Of a DNA stretch of 64,000 nucleotides, positions 1 to 9,922 are shown piece after piece (position 1 is the stretch's first letter; every line of letters begins with the position of its first letter). A program made the translations under genes and the position numbers. The notes beneath the pieces were generated by a model. That model had not been told where the DNA came from and searched no databases. It saw only the letters and a program-made list of their open reading frames with translations. Location of the stretch: positions 102,916 through 166,915 of the forward strand of contig CAIJXT010000004.1 in NCBI GenBank assembly GCA_903824665.1. Reading direction: 5' to 3'. The DNA is from an uncultured Bacteroidota bacterium (lineage in GTDB: Bacteria; Bacteroidota; Bacteroidia; Chitinophagales; Chitinophagaceae).

Positions 1-1835
1 ACTATAAATGAATAGTAACCACTTGAATTAGTATAGGTGTACCCACGACCACTACATTGTACCTGTACATTATTTAAGCCGCTTTCTCCGGCATCCAGCA
101 CACAGTTGCCGTTCATGTCCTTGAATATGATGCCGGAAATGGTGCAATAGCAACTCGTAGCTGCCGTATTATAGCCAAGCGGGGCATGTTGAGATTTTGT
201 GCAACCAACCGCATCACTTGCCATCAGCCAGTAGTGTCCTGTTGCCAGTCCGCTAAATGTGCTTCCGGTACTGCTAGCAGGGCCGCTCCAGCTAAAGCTA
301 TAAGGAGGTGTACCGCCAAAAGCTGTTGCAGAAAGTACACCATCATTGGCGTAAACGCAGCTGGCTGGTGTAGATGTAACACCTACACCCATAGGCGAAA
401 ATACAGGCACAGAATGGTATCTGTTGACACTGCAGCCTATTGCGTCTGTAATGGTAACATTATAACCACCTGCTGGTACGCTGCTGATTGACGACCCTGT
501 ACCTCCGGTACTCCACAGGTAGGTATAGGGGGCGGTACCGCCTACTGGATAAACAATGAGTCCTCCGTTAGATAACGTACATGTAGCACTAGTCGCCGTA
601 AAGCTGGCATTAATAATGTTTATTGGTGGTACTACAACAGCACCGGTACGAATACACCCAACTGCATCCGTTACCTTGAACGAATGGCTGCCTGCGGGCA
701 GCCCAGTTGCTGTTGCTGTGGTTTGGGGTGGGGTAGTATACCATATAATATTATAGGGTAGGGTGCCTCCAGCGGGTACAATCGATGCAGTGCCGGTAGG
801 ACTTGTACATGAACTTGGCGTGTTTGTTGCTGTGACGGTGATCGTTGTAGCTGCAGAAACATTTGCGCCGCCAATTCCCTTACATCCGTTAACATCTGTA
901 ACTGTTACGCCGTAGTAGCCAGCGATAAGGCCAGTCTGTGATTGTGTTGTCGCACCGTTGCTCCACAAATAGCTGTATGGAGGCATCCCTCCAGAGCCAA
1001 AGGCTATTACAGCGCCATCGCTTGCAAGACAAGTAGCGGGTGTCGGAGACGTTGACACCGGTATTGTAATAGCCTGAGGTACGTAAACGTTTCTGGAGGT
1101 CACACATCCCACCGCATCTGTAGCTGTAATACTGTATGTGCCCATTGTGAGCCCGGTTATCGAAGTGCTGGTTGCACCTGTAGACCACAAATAAGAAACT
1201 GGCATAACTGCACCACTCACACTTGTTGCAGTTGCTGTTCCATTTGTACAGTTGGCAGCTGTCGTGGTAACATTAATGAATAAACTGTTCGAATCATATA
1301 TTGCTGACGTATCGGAAGTTACCATAGATCCATACTGACATCCGGCAGCATCAGTGATTATAACACCATACCCCCCTGCAGGAAGGCTGGCAGGATTCGA
1401 CGTACTCACAATTGCAGATGTTGTTGTGTTATACCATTGGTAGGTATAAGGAGCTGTTCCGCCGAAAGGTGTGGCTGTTATTGTACCAGGTGTAGGACAT
1501 ACAGCCATTGTAGAACTGGTGACATAGGTAAATGGAGGTGCACCTGAATAGTAGTTATATGCAGTACCGGTGCCATCGGTAACACTCAGGTTGATAGGAC
1601 CACCCGAATAGCTCGTAAGGGCATCCGAAAGTGTAGCCGATGAATGTGTTATCACCGAGCCAGAAGTTCCGTAGGTCGTCCAGTTAAATGTCAGTGGCGG
1701 TGTAAGTCCGGTGGCGTTTGCAGTTAGCACACCATCATTATTACAGGGTGCAGTGGTGAGTGTGAAACTCACAGTTTGTGCTCTGCCGGTTATGGCCAAA
1801 GCAACAAAAGCAATCAGGTAAAGTAGCTTTTTCAT
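1..1835 (-). CDS. SprB-repeat secreted adhesin-like protein, 3' end outside the window
   Basis: The frame starts at ATG 1835-1833 and stays open for 611 codons to the left edge, so the C-terminus is missing. The protein begins MKKLLYLIAFVALAITGRAQ, a clear signal peptide. About seven SprB-type repeats of 60-75 residues follow, each with a Cys near the start, a GG-xxPY-x-Y-x-W core and an ending like TDAxGC. The last visible part (CTISGIIFKDMNGNCVLDAGE) resembles an SdrD B-like or carboxypeptidase-regulatory stalk domain. SprB repeats are known from the Flavobacterium gliding adhesin SprB and many T9SS cargo proteins. A T9SS sorting domain is expected beyond the edge but cannot be seen. Function is inferred as surface adhesion. 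Confidence 0.85.
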   Translation of the reverse strand, partial: MKKLLYLIAFVALAITGRAQTVSFTLTTAPCNNDGVLTANATGLTPPLTFNWTTYGTSGSVITHSSATLSDALTSYSGGPINLSVTDGTGTAYNYYSGAPPFTYVTSSTMAVCPTPGTITATPFGGTAPYTYQWYNTTTSAIVSTSNPASLPAGGYGVIITDAAGCQYGSMVTSDTSAIYDSNSLFINVTTTAANCTNGTATATSVSGAVMPVSYLWSTGATSTSITGLTMGTYSITATDAVGCVTSRNVYVPQAITIPVSTSPTPATCLASDGAVIAFGSGGMPPYSYLWSNGATTQSQTGLIAGYYGVTVTDVNGCKGIGGANVSAATTITVTATNTPSSCTSPTGTASIVPAGGTLPYNIIWYTTPPQTTATATGLPAGSHSFKVTDAVGCIRTGAVVVPPINIINASFTATSATCTLSNGGLIVYPVGGTAPYTYLWSTGGTGSSISSVPAGGYNVTITDAIGCSVNRYHSVPVFSPMGVGVTSTPASCVYANDGVLSATAFGGTPPYSFSWSGPASSTGSTFSGLATGHYWLMASDAVGCTKSQHAPLGYNTAATSCYCTISGIIFKDMNGNCVLDAGESGLNNVQVQCSGRGYTYTNSSGYYSFI

Positions 1836-2051
1836 AAAATGGAAGTTTAGTTATCCATTTTGACGAAAGGTGTTAACGATTTGTGAGTATTCTATGGAAA
1901 TATTTTTCTATTATTTTTGAATACTAATTCACAGTTAATATTTATATCTTCAGCAGATGCTCGGCATAAGATATTGTTTGATTTGTTGCCTGTTTGAGAA
2001 TGTAGCAAACTACCAGAATGAGTATTGCTTTTTTTGTTCTGTATTGCTGCT

Positions 2052-2408
2052 TTACTTGTTTTTTTTCTTGTAGTATAAAAAGGTCATGATCAATCCCAGT
2101 TCTTCAGTTGTTACCCTCGTTTCCGGAATGTCACTTTCATGTTTTGGATTGGATACCCTGAGTTCATAGCCCTTGAGCTGCTCAGGGGTAAAATCTGGCA
2201 CAACTGCTTTTCTTCCTGTACCGGTATTGTGGCATTGAGCACAGTTCAGTTCATACAACACTTTACCTTTCTCCCATTGCTTCAGGTATTCTACCCTGAT
2301 TGGTTCAGACATTTCCGGTGGAAATTCATAGGTTATTTTGTGTCGTTGTGCATGGCTTGTGTTATAGCACAATAGTAGTCCTGTAAATACGAGTATTGAT
2401 CTGTACAT
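2052..2408 (-). CDS. small secreted c-type cytochrome
   Basis: This 118-residue protein has a signal peptide ending near residue 20 (SHAQ) and one haem-binding motif, C56-A-Q-C59-H60. A later Met could be the second axial ligand; I cannot pick it with certainty. The start codon overlaps the stop of the upstream peroxidase gene by one base (TGATG), so the two are very probably translationally coupled. The likely role is a periplasmic electron carrier to or from the di-haem peroxidase. The protein is basic at its C-terminus (YYKKKNK). A mono-haem fold is well supported; the partner is inferred from gene order. Confidence 0.85.
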   Translation of the reverse strand: MYRSILVFTGLLLCYNTSHAQRHKITYEFPPEMSEPIRVEYLKQWEKGKVLYELNCAQCHNTGTGRKAVVPDFTPEQLKGYELRVSNPKHESDIPETRVTTEELGLIMTFLYYKKKNK

Positions 2409-4330
2409 CAGTAGGTTCCTCCTGGTTTTCTGGTATTGTATGTTTTTACTTTTGATTTCGGCAAGGTTATCGGTGGAATCTCGCCCGGGATATTTTCGTT
2501 CAGCGATTCTATAAATGCGATCAATTCGCCTTTTTCCTTTTCTGTAAGGTGAAGCGAATCTGCTGACAAAGTCTGATTGGGCACATTTAGTTTTCTGCCA
2601 GCTCCGCCGCCAGCATCATAAAAGTCTATCACCTGCCTTAGGGAACTGAAGACCCCGTTGTGCATATAAGGCTTAGTCAGTGCTGCGTTCCTGATGGTGC
2701 CGGTTCTGAACGCGTTTCTGGTTTCTTTAGCCTCGTTTATGCCAAAACGCCCCTGGTCGCTGCTGAGCATTTTGAATCCCGTATCTGCAGGAACACCCAG
2801 TACCTCAAACTCAGACCCGACGTAGGGCGGCTTTACGCCATTGAAGATTGGCGCAAAGTGGCAGGTAGCACATTGTGCTTTACCCATAAACAGGTTGAAT
2901 CCTGCCTGCACATGCTCTGGTATTTTTGTGTTGTTATTTATCGCAGCGTCGAAAGGCGAATAGTAGTTACTGAATTTGCTGTAGTAGAAAGTAATTGCCG
3001 ATACGATGTGATCAAATGAAATCTCTTTTTCCTGTGGTGTATACCGAAGCAGCTGTTTGAATGCGAGCCTGTATTCCTTGCAGCTCAGTACTTTCTGTAC
3101 CACGGTGTTGGCATCACAGTTCATTTCATCCGGGTTTGTAATCACTTCTCTGGTCTGGTTCTGCAACGATATATGTTTGCCATCCAGCATCAGCAGGTGG
3201 TTAGATACTGCATTTATCAATGATGGAGAATTTCTGGGAAGTAGATCTTTTTGGTTGAAGTGTTGTGCAGTCTTTGTTGTAGTATCTGTAAAAGCCTGTG
3301 TGGGTTTGTGGCACGATGCGCAACTGCGCTCGTTGTTGCCAGAAAGCAGTGGGTCATAAAATAGCAGCTTCCCCATTTTTTCTGCAAGCGCCAGTGCAGC
3401 TGTGTCTGTGACTCTGAGAAAGATACCCTTGGCGTTTTGGCCATTGTACAGACCTTTATCAAAAATAGAGGTTACGCCCTTGTTCAAAGAATAGTCAACG
3501 AGGCTTCTGCTGATCACATGGTATTCGTTTATCAACCGTTGATTGATAGCAAAAAGCGGATTTACATATTCTTTGATGAATGTAAAATGGTCGAAAGCAT
3601 TGAGGTCGTTCGATTGCAATGCAACAAATCTGTTCATTTTATCAAACACTTCCAAATAGTTATTCGGTAGTCGGTATTCTGGAAATGAACTGTTGAATTG
3701 CTCATTGGTTTGTCCTACACTAATGAGCAGTGTTTTGAGCTCAGGTATTATTTGCTCTGCAGACGGGTTCTCGAATCCCGTTGTATAGATAGAAGCAAGG
3801 TTGAGCAGGAATAGCCGATTACACAGATAGAAATGGTGATAGCTGCGGAGATGATCAGAAATACTATCCTGGCCATATATAATTACAGCTTGTTTGGCTA
3901 TTTTGATCAGGTTGAGAAGCGTGTCTTTATTTATAGAAGGTTCGTTCAGGTACAGCTCAGCAAGTGTAAGACCAGCACCCTCTCGCCGATATGGTTTTTC
4001 GAACTTTTCGAATACTTCTGTTTCCCATTCTACCGGTAAGGGCCCGTTTATAGACCGGTAGGCTATCGGGTGCAGGTATCGTAGCCAGAAGTCAACTGAT
4101 TTCAGCAACATTCTGGAAGATTGGATTCCCGATTTTATTTTGTCAATGTCTTTCGGTTCGTTCGAATCCGCATTTTTTACTGTTCGCTCAAGTTGCGTCA
4201 AGCTTTCCCGGAAAGATTGTAGTCTATTGTGATATTCGCTTTCGTATGGCGTGTTTGCTGTGTTTCTGAAAGATATAAGTGCAATCCCGGCAACTATGAC
4301 AATTAGGTATGAGATTGTAAGTCTTTTCAT
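2408..4330 (-). CDS. di-haem cytochrome c peroxidase (MauG/CcpA family) with long N-terminal extension
   Basis: The 640-residue protein begins with a membrane or signal segment (LIVIVAGIALISF). Two CxxCH haem motifs lie at C337-C340-H341 and C487-C490-H491, as in bacterial di-haem cytochrome c peroxidases and MauG enzymes. Residues about 30-290 form a helical, non-haem N-terminal region that normal peroxidases of about 330 residues lack. The catalytic part has the usual features around it, for example LLSGNNERSCASCHKP and the YMHNGVFSSLRQVIDFYDAGG ending (split here: YMHNGVFSSL, then RQVIDFYD). It probably reduces peroxide or oxidises a protein or small molecule in the periplasm. It is the first gene of a two-gene unit with the small cytochrome. 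A near-match to the -7 box lies at 4371-4378. Confidence 0.9.
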   Translation of the reverse strand: MKRLTISYLIVIVAGIALISFRNTANTPYESEYHNRLQSFRESLTQLERTVKNADSNEPKDIDKIKSGIQSSRMLLKSVDFWLRYLHPIAYRSINGPLPVEWETEVFEKFEKPYRREGAGLTLAELYLNEPSINKDTLLNLIKIAKQAVIIYGQDSISDHLRSYHHFYLCNRLFLLNLASIYTTGFENPSAEQIIPELKTLLISVGQTNEQFNSSFPEYRLPNNYLEVFDKMNRFVALQSNDLNAFDHFTFIKEYVNPLFAINQRLINEYHVISRSLVDYSLNKGVTSIFDKGLYNGQNAKGIFLRVTDTAALALAEKMGKLLFYDPLLSGNNERSCASCHKPTQAFTDTTTKTAQHFNQKDLLPRNSPSLINAVSNHLLMLDGKHISLQNQTREVITNPDEMNCDANTVVQKVLSCKEYRLAFKQLLRYTPQEKEISFDHIVSAITFYYSKFSNYYSPFDAAINNNTKIPEHVQAGFNLFMGKAQCATCHFAPIFNGVKPPYVGSEFEVLGVPADTGFKMLSSDQGRFGINEAKETRNAFRTGTIRNAALTKPYMHNGVFSSLRQVIDFYDAGGGAGRKLNVPNQTLSADSLHLTEKEKGELIAFIESLNENIPGEIPPITLPKSKVKTYNTRKPGGTY

Positions 4331-4483
4331 AGCGGGATTACTGCACTCTACACTTGCACCTTTTAAACCGCGAAAGTATCAGTTCACGTTTAAGACAATC
4401 TTACCACTCGATTAATTGTGTGTTAATTCATTTTGCTTGAGTTGTTTATGTTACGGTAATAATGGCTTAATCAACCGCTAACA

Positions 4484-4511
4484 TTGTCGCAACAAACCAC
4501 GCATAGTTTTG
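4484..4511 (+). promoter_or_regulatory. predicted Bacteroidota promoter for the phytase-like/PhoX-like gene
   Basis: TAGTTTTG at 4504-4511 fits the -7 consensus TAnnTTTG, with TTG at 4484-4486 as a -33 element 17 bases upstream. Transcription would begin about 4516, giving a leader of under 20 bases. Pattern match only. Confidence 0.5.
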
Positions 4512-4533
4512 TGACCAAATCAAAATCAGTATT

Positions 4534-7500
4534 ATGAAACTTAAATTACACACGCTATTGCTTGGCATTGCAGGGCTTGCTTTGACCGGGACAAGATCTT
4601 CAGCCCAAATTTCTATAGTAAGGGATTATAAAAATTACACTTCTGCGCCCATTGGTACCTTTCAGGGTATTAATTTCCGTGAGGCAGGTTTTTCGGGTAT
4701 TTATGCAATCCCTAACACCAACGGCAAGGAATTTTGGGTATGCTCAGACAGGGGTGTAAACATTGATGCTGCTAACGCCAATCCATCAGGTTGTAGACCT
4801 ACTTACGACAAAATTTATTCTTTCCCCAACTATGCTCCTAAGATTCACCGTATCAGACTTAATGGTGATTCAATTCAGATTTTGAGGACAATAACCATGA
4901 AGCGCCCTGGTGGCACTAATGCAACCGGGATAATCAACCCAACAGGTTTTGGCAGCACGGCTACAGAGGTTGCCTCTACCGATACAGTGCAGAACTGTAT
5001 CAACTTCAATGCTAAAACTACGCCAAAAGATGTTTGGGGTATCGATGCAGAGGGTATCGTTGTAGATCGGGAAGGCTATTTCTGGATTTGCGAAGAAGGC
5101 GGACCAACCATCTGGAAGCTGGATCAGAATGGCGTTGTAATAAAGCGTTTTACACCTTACGCTGGCTTGGTAGGTGCGGAATCTATCGATGTACAGATAG
5201 ACACTGCATTCGGTTATCGCAAGAACAACCGTGGTTTCGAAGGTATTGCACTCACACCTAACGGAAAGATATACGCAATCATCCAGAGTCCACTGTTGTA
5301 CCCAACTAAAACAGTTGGTGAGAACTCACGTGTACACAGAATTCTTGAAATCGACCCTGCAACCAATGCTACCCGCATGTTTGCCTACCTCAATGATGGG
5401 ATCATTGGTGCTTCTGGATCTAACCAGATCAGGCTTAGAGATTGGAAAATTGGGGATATGGCTGCCATTAATGACACTACCTTCCTCGTATTGGAAGCAG
5501 CGCTTAGAGGCACTACAGATGTAAAGAGGGTATACAAAATTAACATTAGCGCGGCTTCTGTTGTAAACTCAGGTTTGTACAGTGGTTTAAGGCTCGAAGC
5601 ACTGGTTGACTCGGCTGGTCTTGCTGCAAACGGTATCCTTCCAGTAAAGAAAACGCTGTTTATGGATTTGCTGGCCAATGGATGGGATCCTGCTCTTGAT
5701 AAAGCAGAGGGTCTTTCAATACTCAACGATAGCACAATATTTATAGGTAATGATAACGACTATGGGCAGTTTTCTGCTCTTGAAGACGGTATCGCTACGG
5801 CAACTACCAACCTCAGTCATGTGGTTAAGTTCGCACTGCAGGGAAGCAACAAACTGAATAATTACCAGTTTAATGCACCGACACTTATTGCAGGTGAAAC
5901 AGGACCAAGCACATCTAAGACACCTTACATGTATGCTACAACACCAAACGGTAAGTTCACATCAATCCTTACTGCTAACGAAACTGTTGGAGGTTACAAA
6001 ATGGCTGGTCTTGGTGATGGAATGGGTGCGTACGATAACGGAAACGGCACATTCACGCTTCTGGCTAATCACGAAATGGGAAACACATTGGGCGCAGTGC
6101 ATGCACACGGACAAAAAGGTGCATTTGTTTCTAAGTGGGTCATCAACAAATCCGACCTTTCTGTAGTGAGTGGAGCAGACCTAATACAGAATGTATATTT
6201 GTGGAACCCGCTCACTTCAAGCTATATTCACTACAACGCTGCTTTTTCGACAGCTACTGCCGCATTCGCTCGTTTTTGTGCTGGCGATCTTCCTGAGATC
6301 AGCGCATTTTACAATAGTGCAACAGGCAAAGGCACACAGGAGCGTATATTTATGAATGGCGAAGAAAACGGTAACGAAGGTCGCGCATTCGGACACATCG
6401 CAACGGGTGCAAGTGCCGGCAAAACTTACGAATTGCCTTACCTTGGTAAACTGTCATGGGAGAATGCAGTTGCTAATCCTAAAGCAAGTGACAACACAGT
6501 TGTAGTTGGTCTTGATGATCAGACTCCTGGTCAGGTATATGTTTATGTAGGAACTAAGACAACCACAGGAACAGACATCGACAAAGCTGGCTTGAACAAT
6601 GGAAAATTGTTTGGCGTAGCAGTAACTGGTCTCGTTGCGGAAACAAGTGGTAGCATACCAGCTCCGGCAACGCCATTTACAATGGTTGATCTCGGTTTCG
6701 TGCAAAATTCAACTGGTCTTGCGATCAACAACGCGAGCAACAGCGCAGGAGTTACCAACTTCCTAAGGCCTGAAGATGGCGCATGGGATCCAAAAAATCT
6801 GAATGATTTCTATTTCGTGACTACGAACTCATTTTCAAGCCCAAGCCGTTTGTGGAAGCTGTCTTTTGTTGATGGATCAAACCCAGCTTTGGGTGGTACT
6901 GTTACTGCTTTGCTCGACGGTACTGAAGGTCAGCGCATGCTCGACAATATGACGATAGATAATTACGGTCATATTCTTTTGCAGGAAGATCCGGGTGGCA
7001 ACAACCACATTGCTAAAGTATGGCAGTACGATATCGCTACAGATGTATTCAAACTCATAGGCACACAGGACACTACCCGTTTTCAGATTGGTGGCTCTGA
7101 GTTTCTTACTTTCGATGAGGAGTCTTCAGGCATATTTGATATGGAGACTATTCTCGGACCTGGCATGTTTATGTTATATGATCAGGCACACTATAGTGTT
7201 GCAGGCGATGCGGTTGAAGGCGGTCAGTTGTTGGCTTTTTACAATCCAGACACATACAACGCTGCTCCTGAAGCAAATCTCACAGGAAATACGCTGAATA
7301 TCGCTGATGGCGACATTACTCCAAATACCGCTGACAATACCAATTTTGGTAACGTTTATACCGGCAACAACACAACAAAATCCTTCGTTATCGAAAATAA
7401 AGGCGCAGGTAGTCTTTCCGTAACAGGCATCAATTTCTCTGGTACACACGCCGCAGAATTCACAATTACAGGTGCAGCGGCTTTCCCATGGGTAATTCCT

Positions 7501-9405
7501 TCAAACGGTTCACAGACCATAAATGTTCGTTTTGCACCAATAGCTGGTGGTACACGCACTGCATCGTTGAATATATCAAGCTCTGATATCGATGAGGCAA
7601 TGTACAATGTCGCTATCAGCGGTAACGGTGTTGACTCTCCTGATGTATATATCATGGGTAACGGTATCAGTATCGTTGATGGTGATGTTACACCAGGTAC
7701 AGCAAATAATACAGAATTCGGAAGTCACACTGTAGGATCCGTTACAACCAACGATTTCGTTATCGGTAATACCGGTCACGGTAATCTGGTAGTAAGTGGC
7801 ATCAACTTCACAGGTACACACGCTGCTGATTTTTCTGTGGTAGGTGCTCCGGTGTTCCCGCTTACAATTGCTTCTGGTAATACTTATACAGTTACTGCTC
7901 AGTTTGTTCCTTCTGCTGGTGGCGTCCGCAATGGCACTCTTAATGTTGTAAGCAACGACGCAGACGAAGCAAACTATGATTTCTCTGTTCGTGGTACAGG
8001 TTTCTACCTTCCAGAAATCAATGTTAAGGGTAATGGTGTTGGCATAATTGATGGCGATGTTACCGCAGGTACCGCCAACAATACAGACTTTGGTACTGTT
8101 GTCACTACAGCCACCCAGAACAGGGTATTCTACATACACAATCCATCTTTGGGTACATTGTCTGTATCTGCTATCAGCTTTACTGGTGCAAATGCTGCTG
8201 AATTTACACTTTTTGGTGCACCGGCTTTCCCTTGGTCTATCGCTGCAGGCGATTCACAAATGGTTACTGTACGTTTTGCGCCAACGGCTGGCGGCACACG
8301 TAATGCTACGATCAATATAACTAATACTGATAGCGATGAAGGTAATTACGACTTCGCGCTGAGAGGTACAGGTTTGACTTTGCCAGAGATCAATGTAAAA
8401 GGTAATGGTGTAAGTATCACAGATGGTGATGTGACTCCTGGAGCTGCTAACAATACCGATCTGGGTAGTGGTAACGTAGGTAGTGTTTTGATCAAGTATT
8501 TTGTAATCCAGAACACTGGTGCAGGAAATCTTAATATCTCCAGCATCAATTTCTCTGGAGCTGCTGAATTCGGTCTGGCTAGCTCTCCAATATTGCCAGC
8601 TACAATTTTGCCAAATGATTCTATAAGTATTGCTGTTCAGTTTACCGCTACAACAATTGGCACACGTACAGCAGTGCTGAACATAGTATCTAATGATGTT
8701 GACGAAGCAACATACAACTTCCTGTTACAGGGTATCGCTACAGGTCTGCCCGAAGTTGATGTTCAGGGTAATGGTATCAGCATTGCCGATGGCGACGCTA
8801 CTGCAGGTGCGGCTAACAACACAGATTTCGGAAGCGTTAATACCGGTGTTGCAGTAACTAAAACCTTTGTGATCCGCAACCTGGGTCTTGGTTCTTTGAG
8901 TGTTACAGGTATCACTATGGGTGGCGCTAATGCTGCTGAATTTACATTGTATGGTGCACCGGGCTTCCCGCTCACACTGGCACCAAATGCTACACAGTCT
9001 GTTACTGTTCAGTTTCAGCCTACTGCCGGCGGTCTGCGCACTGCAACTATAAGCATAGCCAACAGTGATGGAGACGAAGGTACTTACGATTTCAGCCTGC
9101 AGGGTACTGGTATCGTCCCAAGCACTGGCGTAGGTAATATCAACACAGCTACTTCGCTGAAATTGTATCCTAATCCAACAGGAAATACCGCTACAGTAGA
9201 ACTTGATCTGAAAAATGACGCGCTGATCAGCATCAGTGTAGCAGACGTTCAGGGTAAGGTAGTGTTGCCAGTTATCGAAGAAGGGATGAAGTCAGGTGAA
9301 AATCTGGTACATCTCAATACCACTGGTCTGGTAAATGGTATCTATTTTGTGAAAATATCTGATGGTACTTCATCAACTAACGTTAAGTTGGTGGTGATGC
9401 ACTAA
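4534..9405 (+). CDS. secreted phytase-like esterase/PhoX-like fusion with HYDIN-like repeats and T9SS sorting domain
   Basis: The 1,623-residue protein starts with a signal peptide (residues 1-24). Residues about 30-430 resemble the esterase-like phytase domain (PF13449-type, with WGIDAEGIVVD and NRGFEGIAL). Residues about 440-905 resemble the PhoX/DUF839 family (LLANHEMGN, FMNGEENGNEGR, RPEDGAWDP). Five repeats of about 124 residues follow from about residue 909 to 1528, each with a core like GNGxxIxDGDxTxGxANNTxFG, matching choice-of-anchor D or HYDIN-type domains. Residues about 1545-1623 are a T9SS type A sorting domain (LYPNPTGN to VKLVVMH). The likely role is phosphate release from organic phosphate at the cell surface or outside the cell. 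The domain order is read from sequence; activity is inferred. Confidence 0.85.
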   Translation: MKLKLHTLLLGIAGLALTGTRSSAQISIVRDYKNYTSAPIGTFQGINFREAGFSGIYAIPNTNGKEFWVCSDRGVNIDAANANPSGCRPTYDKIYSFPNYAPKIHRIRLNGDSIQILRTITMKRPGGTNATGIINPTGFGSTATEVASTDTVQNCINFNAKTTPKDVWGIDAEGIVVDREGYFWICEEGGPTIWKLDQNGVVIKRFTPYAGLVGAESIDVQIDTAFGYRKNNRGFEGIALTPNGKIYAIIQSPLLYPTKTVGENSRVHRILEIDPATNATRMFAYLNDGIIGASGSNQIRLRDWKIGDMAAINDTTFLVLEAALRGTTDVKRVYKINISAASVVNSGLYSGLRLEALVDSAGLAANGILPVKKTLFMDLLANGWDPALDKAEGLSILNDSTIFIGNDNDYGQFSALEDGIATATTNLSHVVKFALQGSNKLNNYQFNAPTLIAGETGPSTSKTPYMYATTPNGKFTSILTANETVGGYKMAGLGDGMGAYDNGNGTFTLLANHEMGNTLGAVHAHGQKGAFVSKWVINKSDLSVVSGADLIQNVYLWNPLTSSYIHYNAAFSTATAAFARFCAGDLPEISAFYNSATGKGTQERIFMNGEENGNEGRAFGHIATGASAGKTYELPYLGKLSWENAVANPKASDNTVVVGLDDQTPGQVYVYVGTKTTTGTDIDKAGLNNGKLFGVAVTGLVAETSGSIPAPATPFTMVDLGFVQNSTGLAINNASNSAGVTNFLRPEDGAWDPKNLNDFYFVTTNSFSSPSRLWKLSFVDGSNPALGGTVTALLDGTEGQRMLDNMTIDNYGHILLQEDPGGNNHIAKVWQYDIATDVFKLIGTQDTTRFQIGGSEFLTFDEESSGIFDMETILGPGMFMLYDQAHYSVAGDAVEGGQLLAFYNPDTYNAAPEANLTGNTLNIADGDITPNTADNTNFGNVYTGNNTTKSFVIENKGAGSLSVTGINFSGTHAAEFTITGAAAFPWVIPSNGSQTINVRFAPIAGGTRTASLNISSSDIDEAMYNVAISGNGVDSPDVYIMGNGISIVDGDVTPGTANNTEFGSHTVGSVTTNDFVIGNTGHGNLVVSGINFTGTHAADFSVVGAPVFPLTIASGNTYTVTAQFVPSAGGVRNGTLNVVSNDADEANYDFSVRGTGFYLPEINVKGNGVGIIDGDVTAGTANNTDFGTVVTTATQNRVFYIHNPSLGTLSVSAISFTGANAAEFTLFGAPAFPWSIAAGDSQMVTVRFAPTAGGTRNATINITNTDSDEGNYDFALRGTGLTLPEINVKGNGVSITDGDVTPGAANNTDLGSGNVGSVLIKYFVIQNTGAGNLNISSINFSGAAEFGLASSPILPATILPNDSISIAVQFTATTIGTRTAVLNIVSNDVDEATYNFLLQGIATGLPEVDVQGNGISIADGDATAGAANNTDFGSVNTGVAVTKTFVIRNLGLGSLSVTGITMGGANAAEFTLYGAPGFPLTLAPNATQSVTVQFQPTAGGLRTATISIANSDGDEGTYDFSLQGTGIVPSTGVGNINTATSLKLYPNPTGNTATVELDLKNDALISISVADVQGKVVLPVIEEGMKSGENLVHLNTTGLVNGIYFVKISDGTSSTNVKLVVMH
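7258..9117 (+). repeat. five HYDIN/choice-of-anchor D type coding repeats of about 372 bp
   Basis: Five consecutive protein units of about 124 residues lie inside the gene at 4534. Each begins near a (G)NxxxIxDGD motif and ends near DEGxYDFxLxGTG. DNA similarity between units is clear but they are not identical, so this is an old duplication. Confidence 0.8.
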
Positions 9406-9420
9406 GATCTTCGCATAGCC

Positions 9421-9471
9421 AAAAGGAGAAAGGGTAGTTGAAAACCAGTTTCAACTACCCTTTCTCCTTTT
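9421..9471. terminator. strong bidirectional terminator, 23-bp stem
   Basis: Perfect inverted repeat of 23 bp (9421-9443 and 9449-9471) with a 5-base loop. It has A-rich and T-rich ends on both sides and lies between two converging genes (stop at 9405 on plus, stop at 9496 on minus). Confidence 0.9.
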
Positions 9472-9495
9472 TAAAAAAGAAGCGATTGTATGGTA

Positions 9496-9870
9496 CTAAT
9501 TGCAAGTGATGCTCGGGTGCTCATAGTTGTCTGACTGGTCCTCACCACTGTCAGAATCAATACATTTGAAGTCTTTTTCCAATAGTAACGACAATTGGTT
9601 GCCGTTTTGCAATACTATCGTTTTACTGTAACCAACCTGCTCATTGTTGGCCCAGAGTGAAGGTAGCTCAGCACCAATGTACATTGTAATAGTATTTCCC
9701 TCTAATTCTGCATCCAGCAGGTGGGTATCTTTTTTTGCCTGTAATACATATCGGAAAATTCCCCCGTTAAATTCTGTCTGTTCTTCGATTCGCCCTTCTG
9801 TTGCCAACTTGTCCACCTCTGTTCTCGAGAGGCGAAGCCTTAGCGAATTGCCTTTTATCCGTATTTTCAT
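9496..9870 (-). CDS. DUF7009-like family protein
   Basis: This is a 124-residue soluble protein beginning MKIRIKGNSLRLRLSRTEV, a start I recognise from the small conserved family DUF7009 of Bacteroidota. It has no signal peptide, metal motif or membrane segment. It lies 52 bases downstream of fdhD on the same strand, so the two probably form one transcript. The family often sits near formate dehydrogenase or molybdenum cofactor genes, which suggests a link to that pathway, but no biochemical role is known to me. The C-terminus is acidic and rich in Asp, Ser and Glu, with two Cys (DFKCIDSD and ITCN). Confidence 0.75.
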   Translation of the reverse strand: MKIRIKGNSLRLRLSRTEVDKLATEGRIEEQTEFNGGIFRYVLQAKKDTHLLDAELEGNTITMYIGAELPSLWANNEQVGYSKTIVLQNGNQLSLLLEKDFKCIDSDSGEDQSDNYEHPSITCN

Positions 9871-9922
9871 TTTAGTAATGCAGTTGATGGTTTGTGCTAA
9901 CTACTGTATAAAGTTAAGTTCT

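Noticed and set aside
7576..8139. 187-codon minus-strand frame inside the PhoX-like gene
   Set aside because: Antisense to the HYDIN-like repeats, with repeated Cys/Tyr/Asn composition typical of shadows.
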